From positions 7,818,779 through 7,882,778 of the forward strand of contig JAJEKV010000059.1 in the NCBI GenBank assembly GCA_021234155.1: a stretch of DNA of 64,000 bases, written 5' to 3'. This stretch comes from Isoetes taiwanensis. Lineage: Eukaryota; Streptophyta; Lycopodiopsida; Isoetales; Isoetaceae. The notes beneath the pieces are model-generated. The model ran no database searches and was not told where the DNA came from. It was given only the letters and a program-made list of their open reading frames with translations. Below, piece after piece: positions 23,355-34,500 of this stretch; the stretch's first letter is position 1; every line of letters starts with the position of its first letter. Made by a program: the position numbers and the translations under genes.

Positions 23355-23986
23355 ATATTTATAAGAAACCCATTTCCCACCATTGTAATCGATCTCTTCC
23401 CTTTTTTTCTTTGCCTTTGCAGGTTTCTTGGGTAAACACCTAATACCTTTCCAAGATCTCTCTGGCTGATTTTGTCACATATTTCAGAATCTGCACATCG
23501 TGGTACAGACATTGCAAGACAACTATTCTTGATTGCTAGGCAGTCATTGCTGGTAGAGAGTACAGTCTGCATAGAGTCCCAGAGGCTTCTAATGACGATG
23601 CTCTTGGCTTCCAAATCCTTTAATTCTTCACCTATAAATTTTTCCAATGTTTTATCCCTCAAAAACTCAAGTAAAATTTCTTTCTTCATGCTATCCTCAA
23701 TTCTTTTGGCCTGTTTATGGAAAGATGTTAGCAAATTAAGGACAATACGACGTTTACTGCTTGCACTTCTTGATGAACCAGATCCTTCTGTCAATTCTGC
23801 AAGCTCCAATTTTTCCTCTCTTCTTCTTTTCCTCTGGCGTCTTTTCTTCAACATTTCTTCTTCCTTGATTCTTCTTTGTTTTCTCCTGTCTGAAATGCCG
23901 GTTTGTGGACATATTACCTCGTTGACATCCATATCCACAATGGATTGGAGCTTGCAGCGGGGAGCCAAAGAACAAGACGTAGGCAA
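23348..23986 (-). CDS. Unrecognised basic coiled-coil ORF, 212 codons
   Basis: This is the longest unexplained open frame in the first half of the window. From the start: a short leader, a very basic Lys/Arg/Glu-rich stretch (roughly residues 32-60, KKRRQRKRRREEKLELAELT), a Ser-rich hinge, then a helical region (LNLLTSFHKQAKRIEDSMKK, EILLEFLRDKTLEKFIGEEL). Toward the end it reads ISQRDLGKVLGVYPRNLQRQ, possibly a helix-turn-helix. The last residues run into the LINE tail repeat, so the true C-terminus is probably lost. No family is recognised. It resembles an N-terminal, DNA-binding part of a mobile-element protein. The start at 23986 is the outermost Met; the Met at about 23932 is an alternative. 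Confidence 0.45.
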   Translation of the reverse strand: MPTSCSLAPRCKLQSIVDMDVNEVICPQTGISDRRKQRRIKEEEMLKKRRQRKRRREEKLELAELTEGSGSSRSASSKRRIVLNLLTSFHKQAKRIEDSMKKEILLEFLRDKTLEKFIGEELKDLEAKSIVIRSLWDSMQTVLSTSNDCLAIKNSCLAMSVPRCADSEICDKISQRDLGKVLGVYPRNLQRQRKKGKRSITMVGNGFLINIE

Positions 23987-24268
23987 AGAACAGGAATCTG
24001 AAGAATAGGAATTTGAATTTTAGTTTTGAAATTAGAATTTCCCCCACAAATTGGGACTCCATTCTTAAATAATGGCAGTTGAGCGGTGCCATAATTATAC
24101 TTTCATACCACAAAAGTGGCAGATGCACAACCACATTTTGGGAGGACGGGGGGACAGCCGAATTGGGATGCCACAACGTGCTTTTACCATCTCCCTCTTA
24201 AGGTAGGGGCGGCGAGACAAGGCATCAGATTTCCTTGGGGAGGTCCTGAACAGTACTTGATCACGAAA

Positions 24269-26400
24269 TCAGTGCAGGATAATACTGGGGTATGCCATCG
24301 GGTGTGGCGGCGGTTGAGCACTCGAGCAGGCTGAAAAATATTCCAGATTTTGATGATCCATATAGGCTATGACCTTATAAGAAGACCACTCCTTGAAAGA
24401 ATCAACTATAGCTAACAACTCCTTGGCATAAATTGGATAGTTGATTTTAGCAGCCTGGAACTCTTGCAAGTGGTGATAGACGATCGGATGTAGCTCATGG
24501 TCATCCTCCCCCTCCCCCCTCCTCGTGACAGAATACTGCCAAGAGCAAAATCAGAAACATCTGCTTCGACAACATATGGGCGCAAAGGATCAACATGAAC
24601 AAGAATGTTGTCGTCGTAAAAGCATGCTTCAGAGTAACGAAAGCAGTTTCTGCTTTTACACTCCATTTAAATGGCACATCCTTTGTCGTGATGTGTAACG
24701 GACCCATGGGAGACCGCTCGAGTAGATCTGGGTGTCGCGTTCCCGAGACACCGGCATAAATGGATAGAAGCGACTACTCCTAAGCGTCTAGACGATTTTG
24801 CCCAGTTGACTAAGGGCATGTCGGTTAGGAACGTTATATTTGGTATCAGAGCAGGGCTCGAGTTCGAGTCTCCATGGGGGCAAGTATGACTCGGAATACT
24901 GTTGGACGGTAGGTCATGACTTGGTTTGTGATGCTCAAGGACGAGCATAGTCTAGTGGGAGAGATTGTAACGGACCCATGGGAGACTGCTCGAGTAGATC
25001 TGGGTGTCGCGTTCCCGAGACACCGGCATAAATGGATAGAAGTGACTACTCATAAACGTCTAGACAGTTTTGCCTAGTTGGTTAAGGGCATGTCGGTTAG
25101 AAACATTACATGATGCATGCCAAAAGAAGGGCAATCTCCGAATATCCCAAATAAAACATCAATAGAAATTGGCAAATCCAAGAAAATACTGAACGTCTCG
25201 GATGGAAGAAGGTGTTTGCCACTTCAAAATAGTGCTAACCTTTTCGGGATCCATAAAGACTCCATGAGGGTTGATATAGTAGCCAAGGAACTCCATAGTA
25301 TCCTGATCAAACTGACACTTTTCGAGTTTGACATATAACCCATGTTCATGAAGCTTATGGAGAACCTGTCGAACATGCCTCTAGATGAAGCTTCTGAAGG
25401 ACCTGTCTAAATAAATGATAACAAAAGTATCTAAGAACTCTCAGAAGATATTGTTGGCCATATATTGCAATACTGCTGGAACATTGGTAAGCCCGAAAGG
25501 CATAACTGTGTACTCAAAATGGCCGTACTGAGTACGAAATGCTATCTTCCACTCATCACCCTCTCGGATCCGGATGAGATTGTAGGCACCCCGAAGATCA
25601 ATCTTCATAAAATAGCGTGCACCCTGAAGCTGTTCCAACAACTCTGGAATTAGCGGGAGCGGATAGCGATTCGGCATTGTGATCTTGTTGAGGCCACGAT
25701 AATCAACGACGAGGCACAGAGAATCGTCCTTCTTTTTTACAAAGAATATGAGTGCTCTAGCAGGGGACTGATGATGGCGAATGAAGCCAGTAGCTAGATT
25801 CTCCTCAATATAGTCCCGCAAAACCTTCAACTCAGCAGGAGATAGACCATATATTGGACCATATGGTGGCATTGTCTCGGGCTGTAAATCAATAGGACAA
25901 TCATATGAACGATGCTCTCGAAGCTTGCTGGCCTTGACTTTGTAACACCAGAGAAATCGCCATATTTATCTGTAGAATTGGAGCAGACTTCACCATGGAT
26001 GAATCTAGATTGCAAATACTGAACTTGGATCTTGCCTTCCAGATTTAATAAACTCGCGAAGAGAAATCTTCGAGATACGAAACTGAGGGCGTGAAGAAGC
26101 CTCCACAGAAACAGGAACCTGAACAGGAGCAGGATCAAGAGGAGGAACAACAGCAGGAGTAGGAGCAGGAGCATCATACAGAACATGGTCAGAATCTGGG
26201 GCATGAACTGGAGTATAGATAAGAGCCGAATCAGGGCATAGAGCAGAAACAGGAACTGGAATATCAGCAAGAATAGAATCAAGAGCCCATGATACTGCAC
26301 GAACTGAAGTAGATGTTGGTGCAGAGGCAAGAATTGCAAATCGACAAGGACTGGAGCAGGAGCCAACAAATCGAAATGATCTAAAGCGCCAATCAATCTG
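24269..26400 (-). mobile_element. Ty3/gypsy-type retrotransposon pol fragment, interrupted
   Basis: Read on the - strand: a DF(S)GV-like segment (about 25960), then [20 protein letters not shown] (about 25870-25805), [40 protein letters not shown] and [11 protein letters not shown] of the reverse transcriptase. Near 25410 the catalytic YLDD reads YLDR, so the Asp pair is broken. RNase H follows after the TRIM insertion: PFKWSVKAETAF, DPLRPYVVEADVSDFALGSI, INYPIYAKELLAIVDSFKEW and DHQNLEYF (24690-24330). Frames shift several times. No integrase, gag or paired LTRs are seen. The upstream Pro/Val/Ala-rich frame (26005-26412) may be a protease-to-RT linker. The sequence resembles chromoviruses known from fungi and seedless plants. 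Confidence 0.88.
24694..25110 (+). mobile_element. TRIM element (terminal-repeat retrotransposon in miniature)
   Basis: A complete 417-bp element has two 145-bp direct terminal repeats (24694-24838 and 24966-25110) starting TGTAACGG and ending CRTTAYA. After two bases the primer binding site TGGTATCAGAGC follows (24841-24852, initiator Met tRNA). A polypurine tract GTGGGAGAGAT abuts the second repeat. Target duplication TGATG flanks it (24689-24693 and 25111-25115). The 127-bp interior has no coding capacity. It sits in the gypsy pol between reverse transcriptase and RNase H, in the opposite orientation, so it inserted later. The two LTRs differ at only a few sites, so the insertion is fairly recent. 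Confidence 0.95.
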
Positions 26401-26548
26401 TGGGTTATGCAATTCTACTCACCAAGTGATAAAACCTAGAAACTTGCCGAGCATCTGACTAACACTCTTGATAAAATTGCAGAGTTCCATTGACATTACC
26501 TCGATAAGAGTACCCCGGATCCAGCTCCGAGGACTCGTCACCGTCGTT

Positions 26549-26906
26549 GGGGAGGGGGGAGGGGGGGGATGGTGTGACGATCTTACGAATATCACCGTAC
26601 TAGTATTCTATTCATATGTACAAAAGATGGTCGTTACACGGATGCAAAAGGGTAGTTGCACAAGGTAAAGTTTATGACACTACTATAAGAGGGTGGGATG
26701 GGATGGATTTCCCATAGATATCTGGATGTTTTGGCCATTTGGTTAGGCTGGGGTGGTCGACATTACATTGGCACATAGTTGAGTATGGTTTTCACCAAAA
26801 GAGAGTGGTATGGATTTCCCATTAGTATTAGGATGTTTTGGCCAGTTGGTTAGGCCAAGGTGATCAAAGGAACGTTACATTGACACATAGCTAAGTATAG
26901 TTCTCA
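26549..26906 (+). repeat. LTR-like relics with a tandem duplication
   Basis: A G-rich tract (26549-26572) abuts TGTGACGATC, like a polypurine tract next to an LTR start. Further on, two units about 113 bp apart each contain TGGATTTCCCAT, GGATGTTTTGGCCAKTTGGT and an ACATTACA or ACGTTACA followed by TKGCACATAG or TTGACACATAG. The GCCAGTTGGTTAGG...GAACGTTACA text resembles the 3' part of the TRIM LTR (GCCCAGTTGACTAAGG...GAACGTTATA). These look like degenerate LTR ends of a related element. Confidence 0.5.
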
Positions 26907-27099
26907 TCGCAAACAATAATTCTTAATGTTGGTTATGCCAATATTACGTTAGGTAAAATTTCCAAGGGCAATGTAAATGCGGGAATTTGGAAACAAATCT
27001 AGTTTCTAATTTAGTCATTGATTATGCATTGACTACAATTTGGAATAATAATTACATTTGCTTCTAATCTGTCATCGTTGATTTTTCGTATTATAAACA

Positions 27100-27436
27100 C
27101 TCATCATGTGAGACAAACACTGAAACCGACTCATCATGTGAGTCGGTTATGTCATCTCACGAGGCTATCCTGCCTCGTTCTATTCAGTGGCATGATAATT
27201 TGATGTCTGTTGATGATCATCCCGATGTTGCAGAACATGTTGATTGTGATGAGGCCATTAAACGCCTCAAGGTGGCACAAGGAGTATGATTATGTACTGT
27301 GTTTGGGTGGTTTTGCTTAGTGGACCATCTCGTCCTCTAGGTTTTGAGTCCCATGTCACAGGTCCCTTGTATGTATCTTGATATTCCTTGATAATAGACT
27401 GTCGTCCTTCAAAAAAAAAAAAAAAAAAAAAAAAAA
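27100..27436 (+). mobile_element. Poly(A)-ended retroposed sequence (3' end)
   Basis: A frame reading SHEAILPRSIQWHDNLMSVD and ending EAIKRLKVAQGV stops at 27287. About 120 bp later a run of 26 A (27411-27436) ends the unit. This is the form of a LINE 3' end or a processed retrocopy. The protein is not recognised. A short duplicate, CTCATCATGTGAG, occurs at its 5' side (about 27101 and 27131). Confidence 0.45.
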
Positions 27437-27930
27437 GTAGCAAAAGGCACACCAGAAGGCTTTAGCAAGGCCAAACTGGATAAAGCTTGGTAGTAGATTT
27501 AGGCTTGTCGAATTATCCTGGGGTTTCTAGATAGGTTGACAGAAAACATTATGAGGATGATGCTAGAAACGTTCCTATTGGAAGAAGAGTACTTGTAAAT
27601 GGATATATTAAAGAGCAAACAAATGTGCAGCTGCCTACAAGTTCTTCAAAAGGATCAAGAGAATATACCTCCATCTTTATACCTCCAAAGCATTGTTTGT
27701 TCACAACTATCAAGCTTGTTTACTAGTAAAGATGAGACAAGGCCTGTCATCTTTACCGTAGAAGAGTACTTCCATAGATTCAATTGATTTTGGTTGTAGC
27801 TATGGGATAAGTGTTTGGATTGGATCTCTATATCCAATAAAAGCTAACCTTCTGTAAATTTAGTGTCACATGCTCCTTAACTCTCACTGCACAATAAAAA
27901 ATGGTGTTATCCAATGTAACATTTCTTCTT
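27437..27930. other. No recognisable gene
   Basis: A + strand frame at about 27560-27730 reads GRRVLVNGYIKEQTNVQLPT without a family match. Nothing else stands out. Confidence 0.4.
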
Positions 27931-27932
27931 GT

Positions 27933-28973
27933 TCAAATGCATGAGGGTCCATGCAATTGCAGCAAAGGAGGTGACTTGCCAGTCCAAAATAATTCTGTCT
28001 TATCGTCTCTACATTCTCCAGCATTGCATTCCATCTGAAGAAGTGCATCCTCTTCCGTTTTCATTTCCACAAGCATTTCCATTGATAATAAACGTCCATC
28101 ATCATCAACCACCGAATGAGGTGTGCTGCTCATGTTCCACATAGGTTGAACCTCATCTACGAGGGCATAGAATATTACTTGTCCATCGCCATTGCTGACA
28201 GCGAGTATGCTATCCTTGCCAACAATGTTATATAGGATCATGTTTGCATGGTGTTTATAAAGCTTATTGGCTGGGGTTTTAAATCTCCAGTCCATACTGT
28301 TGGAAGAGGACCTTGTTGAGGTTGGAAACTGGGATCAGTATTCTCTAAAGACAATATAACCACTTATGCACATGGGCAAAAATGAATACTTAAGACACCC
28401 GGCAACAAGAAGCTTTGAATTAAGCTGAACCATGCAAGAATTATTATATTAAGCACCCTTACATAGTGCAGTCTCAGTACACAAAAAGGATAAACAAATT
28501 GTGCTGCACCTGTAGAACAAGTGAGGCTTCAAATGGAATATGTTGATGCGCCCTTGACACTGATATAATATTGCTTGCCTCATTGAGAACATCATTATTT
28601 AAAAACACTGTTTCTAGCCAAGAAAGAGCAAGTGGGATGAGCTTGTATTCCGATTTCCGAGTACAACTTGGCTGCAGATGATATTCTTGTTCCAGAAACG
28701 TCATTTCCAATACCAAATTGAATAATCTGCAAGCAATTCTAACATATGAGCCGAAACTGTTGCAAAAGCTATAAAATCCATGCCATGAATATGCTGTTGC
28801 CGAAGTTTCAAATAGAGGGAAATGGAGACACACCTGAAAACACAATCTGATGAAAGGATACCAACATGTGTGTCACTATAAGAATGCCACAACACATGCA
28901 AGATGTGCAATAAACGGCCATTATTGGACCTAAAAATCTCATTTCCAATCATGCTCGTTCTGGAGACAGTCAA
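27933..28973 (-). CDS. Unidentified multi-exon gene fragment
   Basis: Several - strand frames have protein-like composition and splice-like edges. The clearest is about 28511-28834, bounded by TTTTCAG/G and CTACAG/GTGCAG, and reads FNLVLEMTFLEQEYHLQPSC, then KLIPLALSWLETVFLNNDVL and HQHIPFEASLVLQ. An upstream frame (to 28973) has GRLLHILHVLWHSYSDTHVG. The frame 27933-28295 (ILAVSNGDGQVIFYALVDEV) may be a downstream exon. I cannot name the protein. These could be exons of one gene reading toward lower coordinates, with its start upstream of 29 kb, or remains of it. Confidence 0.35.
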
Positions 28974-28975
28974 AA

Positions 28976-30690
28976 GGTTAGTCTATTATTTGCATACTTG
29001 TTGATAAAGAAAATATACAAGGAAAAAGGATGTATTCGGCATAAGACCATTTGGGTCTTCATAGTAAATTATTACAATGTGCAATCATGTACAGCTAGGG
29101 AGGAACAAATTATGCACGAAATCACTATTCTATCAAAGTAGAGTAATTCCTGATTAGATTACTTGGCAAAAGTGCTCTTAGATCAGTCTCCATTTCAATC
29201 TTTGTTTTTTCTTGACAGGCCACATGTGAAGCTCAGATTTATTTTTTGAAGACCTACAAAGTAATACCTTAAAAATTATTGTTGTTCTCTGTCTCTAAGT
29301 TCCTCTTGTTGCTTGCCTCACATCACACGTAAAAACTCAATTGCCTGCATAATTACAACATGGAACGCTTGAAGAGTTCCTTTGGTTCTTCAAATAACAA
29401 CTACAGGAGAAAGTATATTTTGCCACAGTTGGTATTTCCCTTTCACAAAGAGCATCTTAGCACAGTCAACCTTGTAGATAAAATACACCCCAAATTCTTA
29501 TTCTAGCTGCTTCTTGTTAGTTATGAACTAATTTACCTGCAGATTTGACGCGGCCCATGTACTGTATATGGCTGCTCTACGTCAGTCACATTGGGCGATT
29601 TTAAGGTTCAATGTGCAAATCCCTTGACTATAATTCGATTGCACATAGTTTCCCATCACCGAATGATTCATTCAGCATGGCCAATAACGTCCATTTTCAA
29701 TGTTTATTACTGATCAAACATAGGTTCATACTACAGGTAGAGTCTTTGACACTAATGGCAATCAGTCATCAGCAAACCACAACATTAAACACAAAGGAGC
29801 AAGATGAATAAAAACAGAACACAGTGCCATCAAAGTTTTCTTATTGCACAACTCAATATTAATAGTGTCACAATTTTCCTATCGCATGAGGATCCAAAAA
29901 ACAAAGCACAATGGATATCCAAATTTGTCGCCAGGCAAGGATATTACTCTAAGAAATGCAACAAAGAACTAACATGCAAAAAGCAAAATAGAACCAATTT
30001 TTATTTTATCTTGGAGTAGAGAATTAGAAGCATAGTGAGCTTCTTCTTCCACCAGACGTGGGTTATAAGGTAAGAGTATACCTAGCAGGTGAATGACGGT
30101 GGGGCGATTTGGCGATGGTGTGCAGCTTGCCAAGTTTTCTTGAAATTATGAAGAACATTCCATAAGCTACAATAAAAAGCTTTGCCTTTGCACCAACGCG
30201 GATTAGGACTTGTGACTCACGGACAAAGCCTTGGAATCCAAATAATACCTCTGTGTAGCCCAAAACCAAAGGTCGATGTGTTCCAAGAAAATCAGGTATT
30301 TGTTTCAAAATGGGTCTATAAATAACCACCATTCTGTCTTAAATGAATGCATATTCAAGCACGAGCTTTGATCATATTTAGCAATGCTACAGTGCCTCCT
30401 TTAAAAGAAACATTCGCCCATTTCTAGATGATCCACTAAACCACACCTCAAAATGCATCAAATATTTGCTGACCAAACCAGGCTCCTGCTGAGCAGTTGG
30501 TAGCTTTGCCATAGCTAAAGATACAGAGTGAAACTGTTAAAACTTTGCCATTGCAAAAACAGCCAGTAAATCCGGAAGCCCACATTTGATTGCCTTGCAT
30601 GTAGCAAATCGGTCAGTAGCTCCCTGGCAGACGAAATCCCGATCAGACGAAATCCTTGAGGAAAAAACTCTTGTTGTTCTGAACTCCTGA
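28976..30690. other. No recognisable gene
   Basis: Open frames are short and show no family features. The sequence could be intron or upstream region of the - strand exons at 28-29 kb. Confidence 0.4.
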
Positions 30691-30704
30691 TCAAATGAAA
30701 GATT

Positions 30705-30800
30705 CAGCCGACTTATTAACTGCCGATGCACAAAGAAGCCTGGAAGAAAGATACAACCGACTTATTAACTGCCGATGCACAAAGAAACCTGGAAGAGAAA
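30705..30800. repeat. Tandem duplication, about 48-bp unit
   Basis: Two units run CCGACTTATTAACTGCCGAT then GCACAAAGAARCCTGGAAG. Confidence 0.9.
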
Positions 30801-30949
30801 AAGAAAAGAAAAGTGGGTGCAGAACGGTCGACACTGAGGATGCAGAAAGGGTGCAAATCCAAGCGATGCATAAAAAAGGATTAGAAGGAAGAATGCTCGC
30901 GGGATGTCCTTCCGTTCGGTATCCCTGTGAAAAATTGGGCCATTTCTAA

Positions 30950-31100
30950 TTTCGCTGGCCATCGATTTAAAAAAATAGAGATCTAATGGTGAAGGGATAT
31001 GCCACCTCAGATTTTGCTGAGGTGGAGGTGATACGTGGATAGGCTAGAATTTGAGAAAAGGCCGTAGGCCCGATAGGGCTGGTGTGCTAAAAAAAAAAAG
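30950..31100. other. Gene-proximal repeat motif shared with 41640-41790
   Basis: Both places contain a GCC(A/G)TCGATT stretch, an A-rich spacer and AGATCTAAYGGT, then a CACGTGG- or ACGTGGATAGG-like segment and a run of A. One lies about 0.5 kb before the sterol reductase gene, the other about 0.1 kb before FKBP12. It may be the remains of a dispersed repeat, and I do not assign it a regulatory role. Confidence 0.35.
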
Positions 31101-31543
31101 ACACTGAAACCTAAAATTATAAGCTAGCTGCTGGAAGGAGTATACAAAAACCTAAATTTTTGCTGGATTGACTTACTCGGAAATTTTTTCCATGTTAGGA
31201 AATCTCCATTTAACAGGTAAGATGCCATGCATTTGTCGCTGAGTGATAGGTATCTAGCCTTTTGTCCTTTTTGGTAGGGTGGCAATTAATAGCACTTCAT
31301 TTTAGCTTGAAATATGTTTATACTTGTTAGGAACACGTTAGAACAGTATGTTGTTAAGGTTCATATGAGTTTCTAAAATAACAGCAACGAGGACGGGGTG
31401 CTAAAATATTTGCAGTGCTGCTATAAGATTTGCATTTGCTTTCGATGCATGAGAACCTGCTATTGCTATTGTTTGTTCCACCCAAACATATTTCCAGGTG
31501 TTGTTTGTTCCACCCAAACGTATTTGTCTTTAACCTCTGAGCC

Positions 31544-34500
31544 ATGCCGAATGACGGAGATGGGCGATCTGCAACAGCCTTCCTTCATGACTGGCGATCA
31601 GTAGCTCTTGTTCCTTCCATCTCTACAGTTAACGCCTCTTCGTCTCCATTATCGTCGATCCGTTTGTTTTGGGGCATCAACGTTTATTTTTATAACGTCA
31701 TTGCATTCAGTTTGCAGCTTTGGTTGCATACATATCCTTACTTGCTGCGTTGGAGTACATCCTTCCTGGAAAACGTATAGCTGGAGCTCTTCTGGCCGAT
31801 GGCACACGTCTCACTTACAAATGCAATGGTAGGCAATCATGACCTTTTTTGCCGATAACTATGGTAGACAATTTTGAAAGATCTATATTTGACATTTTGT
31901 TCCACTGCAGGATTGCTATCATTGTTGGTGCTTCTACTTCTTCTTGGATTATCTGTATCACCTGCGGTAATCCATTTTGTTTGTTCTGACATAAGAAGGA
32001 ATACATATGTTCTAGCTTAAAAACTGTACTATTGAGTCTAAAGCCGTTAGAAAAGTTCAAGCATTAACTCTATCAGTTATAGTTATGTAATTGACAAGCA
32101 GAAATACGTGCTGAAGAGTTGCTCATTACAAGTAAGGAAGATTATATAAAAGTTAGGACACATGATTCTGCCGAAGATAGGGCTATAATAGTTAGCATTG
32201 TTTCAATGATTGATCATAAATTTCGGATGTGAAGGTCGTCTGAAGCATGCAGCTGGAAAGTTGAACCTGTCCTTGTTGCCCAAGTTTCAAAAATGTTAGG
32301 CAGTCTAGATGTGCGTTTGGCTTTTTTAACTGGGCCAGAAGGATGGATGGATATCGGAGAAATTATCGGAGAAGTGGGTAGGTCGTATTTATTAGAAGAA
32401 ATGCAGGTGGATTCCTCTATTCCAGATTATGGAACATTTTCTATTCTTGCTATGGTAAAGCAATAAAAAACGAGGACTTGCTGGGGCAATTTATGTGTAG
32501 CTATGGTGACGCAAATAAGCTAAAGGAAATGCCTGAGATCCTTTTTGGAGCTAGTTGATTGGGTTCCCTATGGTGAAGGAAAATTAGCTAAAGGAAATGC
32601 TTGAGATCCTTGATAATTTGGAGCTAGTTGATTGGGTTCCCTCTACAAGTACTTATACCTACATTTTCTATTACGAGAGGATGCCCTGCATGATGCCATA
32701 AGATTGAAATAAAGGACACTAAAGCAGCAAAGTGCAGAATGGCTTTTATAGCTATACAAATTTTATCCTTGTCCTTCGCCTAACTATCTGTCATTTGTCA
32801 CTGTCATCAAGAGTCTCTGTAAAATTGGTAAAGCTGATGATTCATTTAAGTTTTTCAAGAAGATGCTTAGACGAGGATGTCCACCGCATGATGCCATAAG
32901 ATTGAAATAGAGGACACTAAAGCAGCAAAGTGCAAATGGCTTTCATATCTATACAAATTTTATCCTTGCCCTTCGCCTATCTCTCATTTGTCACTGTCAT
33001 CAAGAGTCTTTGTAAAATTGGTGAAGCTGATGAGCATATAATTTTTTGGAGCAGATGCTTTCCACCAACTCAATCACATATAACATGCTCAAAGAATCCT
33101 TAGGAAACTTGCTGACAAGGCATTTCAGGTTCCTAAAATGCTCAAGAAAAATGGCATTGCTTTGAAACTGATTACTTACAACACAATGCTAAATATGCTG
33201 TGAAAGACAGGCAGTCAAGACAGGGCACATTCTCTTTTCCAGAGCATGAAAGAAGAAGGGCATGAAGTGGACAATTACTTTATCCTAATTGACTACCTTG
33301 GGAGATCTGGTGAAATGGCAAAAGCGCGCGCTTTATATCTGGAGATGCTGGAAGTTGGACATGCTCCAGATAGTGTTCTGCACAATATTTTTCGTGCAAA
33401 ATCTTGCCAAAGTTGTTGATGGTTATCAAGGTCGTAGGCTTTTCAAGGTTATGGCAAGCAAAGGTCATCAGTCAGTCCTACTGTTTTTAGTAACATTGTT
33501 CTTGCCTCCTGCAAGCTCAGCAAGCCCCTTGTGTCTTTTAACGTTTTTTGAAGGTTTGAAAGAGTTGACAGGTTATGCAAACCCCACAGCCTATAATCAT
33601 ATCGTTGTTAGTTTTTTCAATTTCAGATAATTGTGAAATGGCCATAAACATCTACCAGGAGATGGAAGTCACAGCACTGTTCCGGAATTAAGCACGTATT
33701 GTGCGCTTCTGGATGCCCTGGAAAGGAACGGTAAATTGGACATTGCTCTTAATGTTGTTGAAGACATGAAAGGAAGCAGCCAGACCTTGGATTGAAATTC
33801 TTGAGAAAACTGGGAACGGAAGTGAGGCTGTTGACTTTCTTCGGGAAATGGAAGCACGTGGCATAACACCTACTCTAGACGCATATGCTTCAATTTATAG
33901 GCTTGGTAGGCAGTGTAGGTTTGATGTTGTTTACAGACTGTTGTTGAAATGGAGGAGAAGGGGTGTGATCCTTCCAGCCTTACTTTTAATGCTATGATAA
34001 ACGTCCTTGCTAAGGAGGGCTGCTGGAGGAAGCCGACAATATGTATGGAAGGATGAGTAAAAAAGGATGTAATCCAGATTCTATCGCATAACGAACTTTT
34101 GATCAGTGCAAACAGAAGTGCAAATAAGCATGAAATGATTTCTTTACTTATGCAAGATAGGCTGCTGCAGCCATAAATTTACCTGAGAAGAATAGGAATA
34201 GAGTACAAACTTCATGAAGAACATGAGTTTTGATACCAAGAACATCTGGAAGAAAACACTACGGATGCACCTGAATTTGGGATGTTTGAAACAGCAGTCC
34301 AAGAGTATTTTTACTTGCTTTAATAAGCATCTTTATAATCGGATTAATGGCCAAACGTTGGACAAAAGATGCTCAATTACCAAGGCATCTAAAGGCAGCG
34401 GCCAATCTATAAAATAGCAGACGAGAGATCTATTTAGCCCTCTATTCCCATTCTGAAATTGTTAGTGCTATAGACATAGTCCCTGCCTGATAATCGTACC

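Larger units (their letters stand above)
32260..34150 (+). pseudogene. Decayed pentatricopeptide-repeat (PPR) gene inside the sterol reductase intron
   Basis: Broken frames show PPR repeats. Near 33236-33400 they read LFQSMKEEGHEVDNYFILID, then YLGRSGEMAKARALYLEMLE and VGHAPDSVLHNIF. Near 33780-33960 they read GSEAVDFLREMEARGITPTL and DAYASIYRLGRQCRFD. An N-terminal piece (about 32290) has SLDVRLAF, typical of organelle PPR proteins. Functional PPR proteins bind organelle RNA. This copy has many stops, frameshifts and two internal tandem duplications, and is dead. No introns are evident within it, as is common for PPR genes. Confidence 0.85.

Noticed and set aside
23252-23443. ORF with a long FLFLFL run
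   Set aside because: It is the translation of the (TTCTTA)n tail of the LINE and has no coding meaning.
24667-24948. 93-codon - strand ORF
   Set aside because: It spans the first TRIM LTR, the primer binding site and the interior. Non-coding element sequence explains it.
25827-26396. 189-codon Leu/Phe-rich - strand ORF
   Set aside because: It overlaps the Pro/Ala-rich linker frame of the gypsy element, and its composition is what out-of-frame reading of CT-rich DNA gives.
27411-27436. Poly(A) run as the end of a host gene
   Set aside because: Genomic poly(A) of 26 bases marks a retroposed 3' end, since host poly(A) tails are not encoded in DNA.
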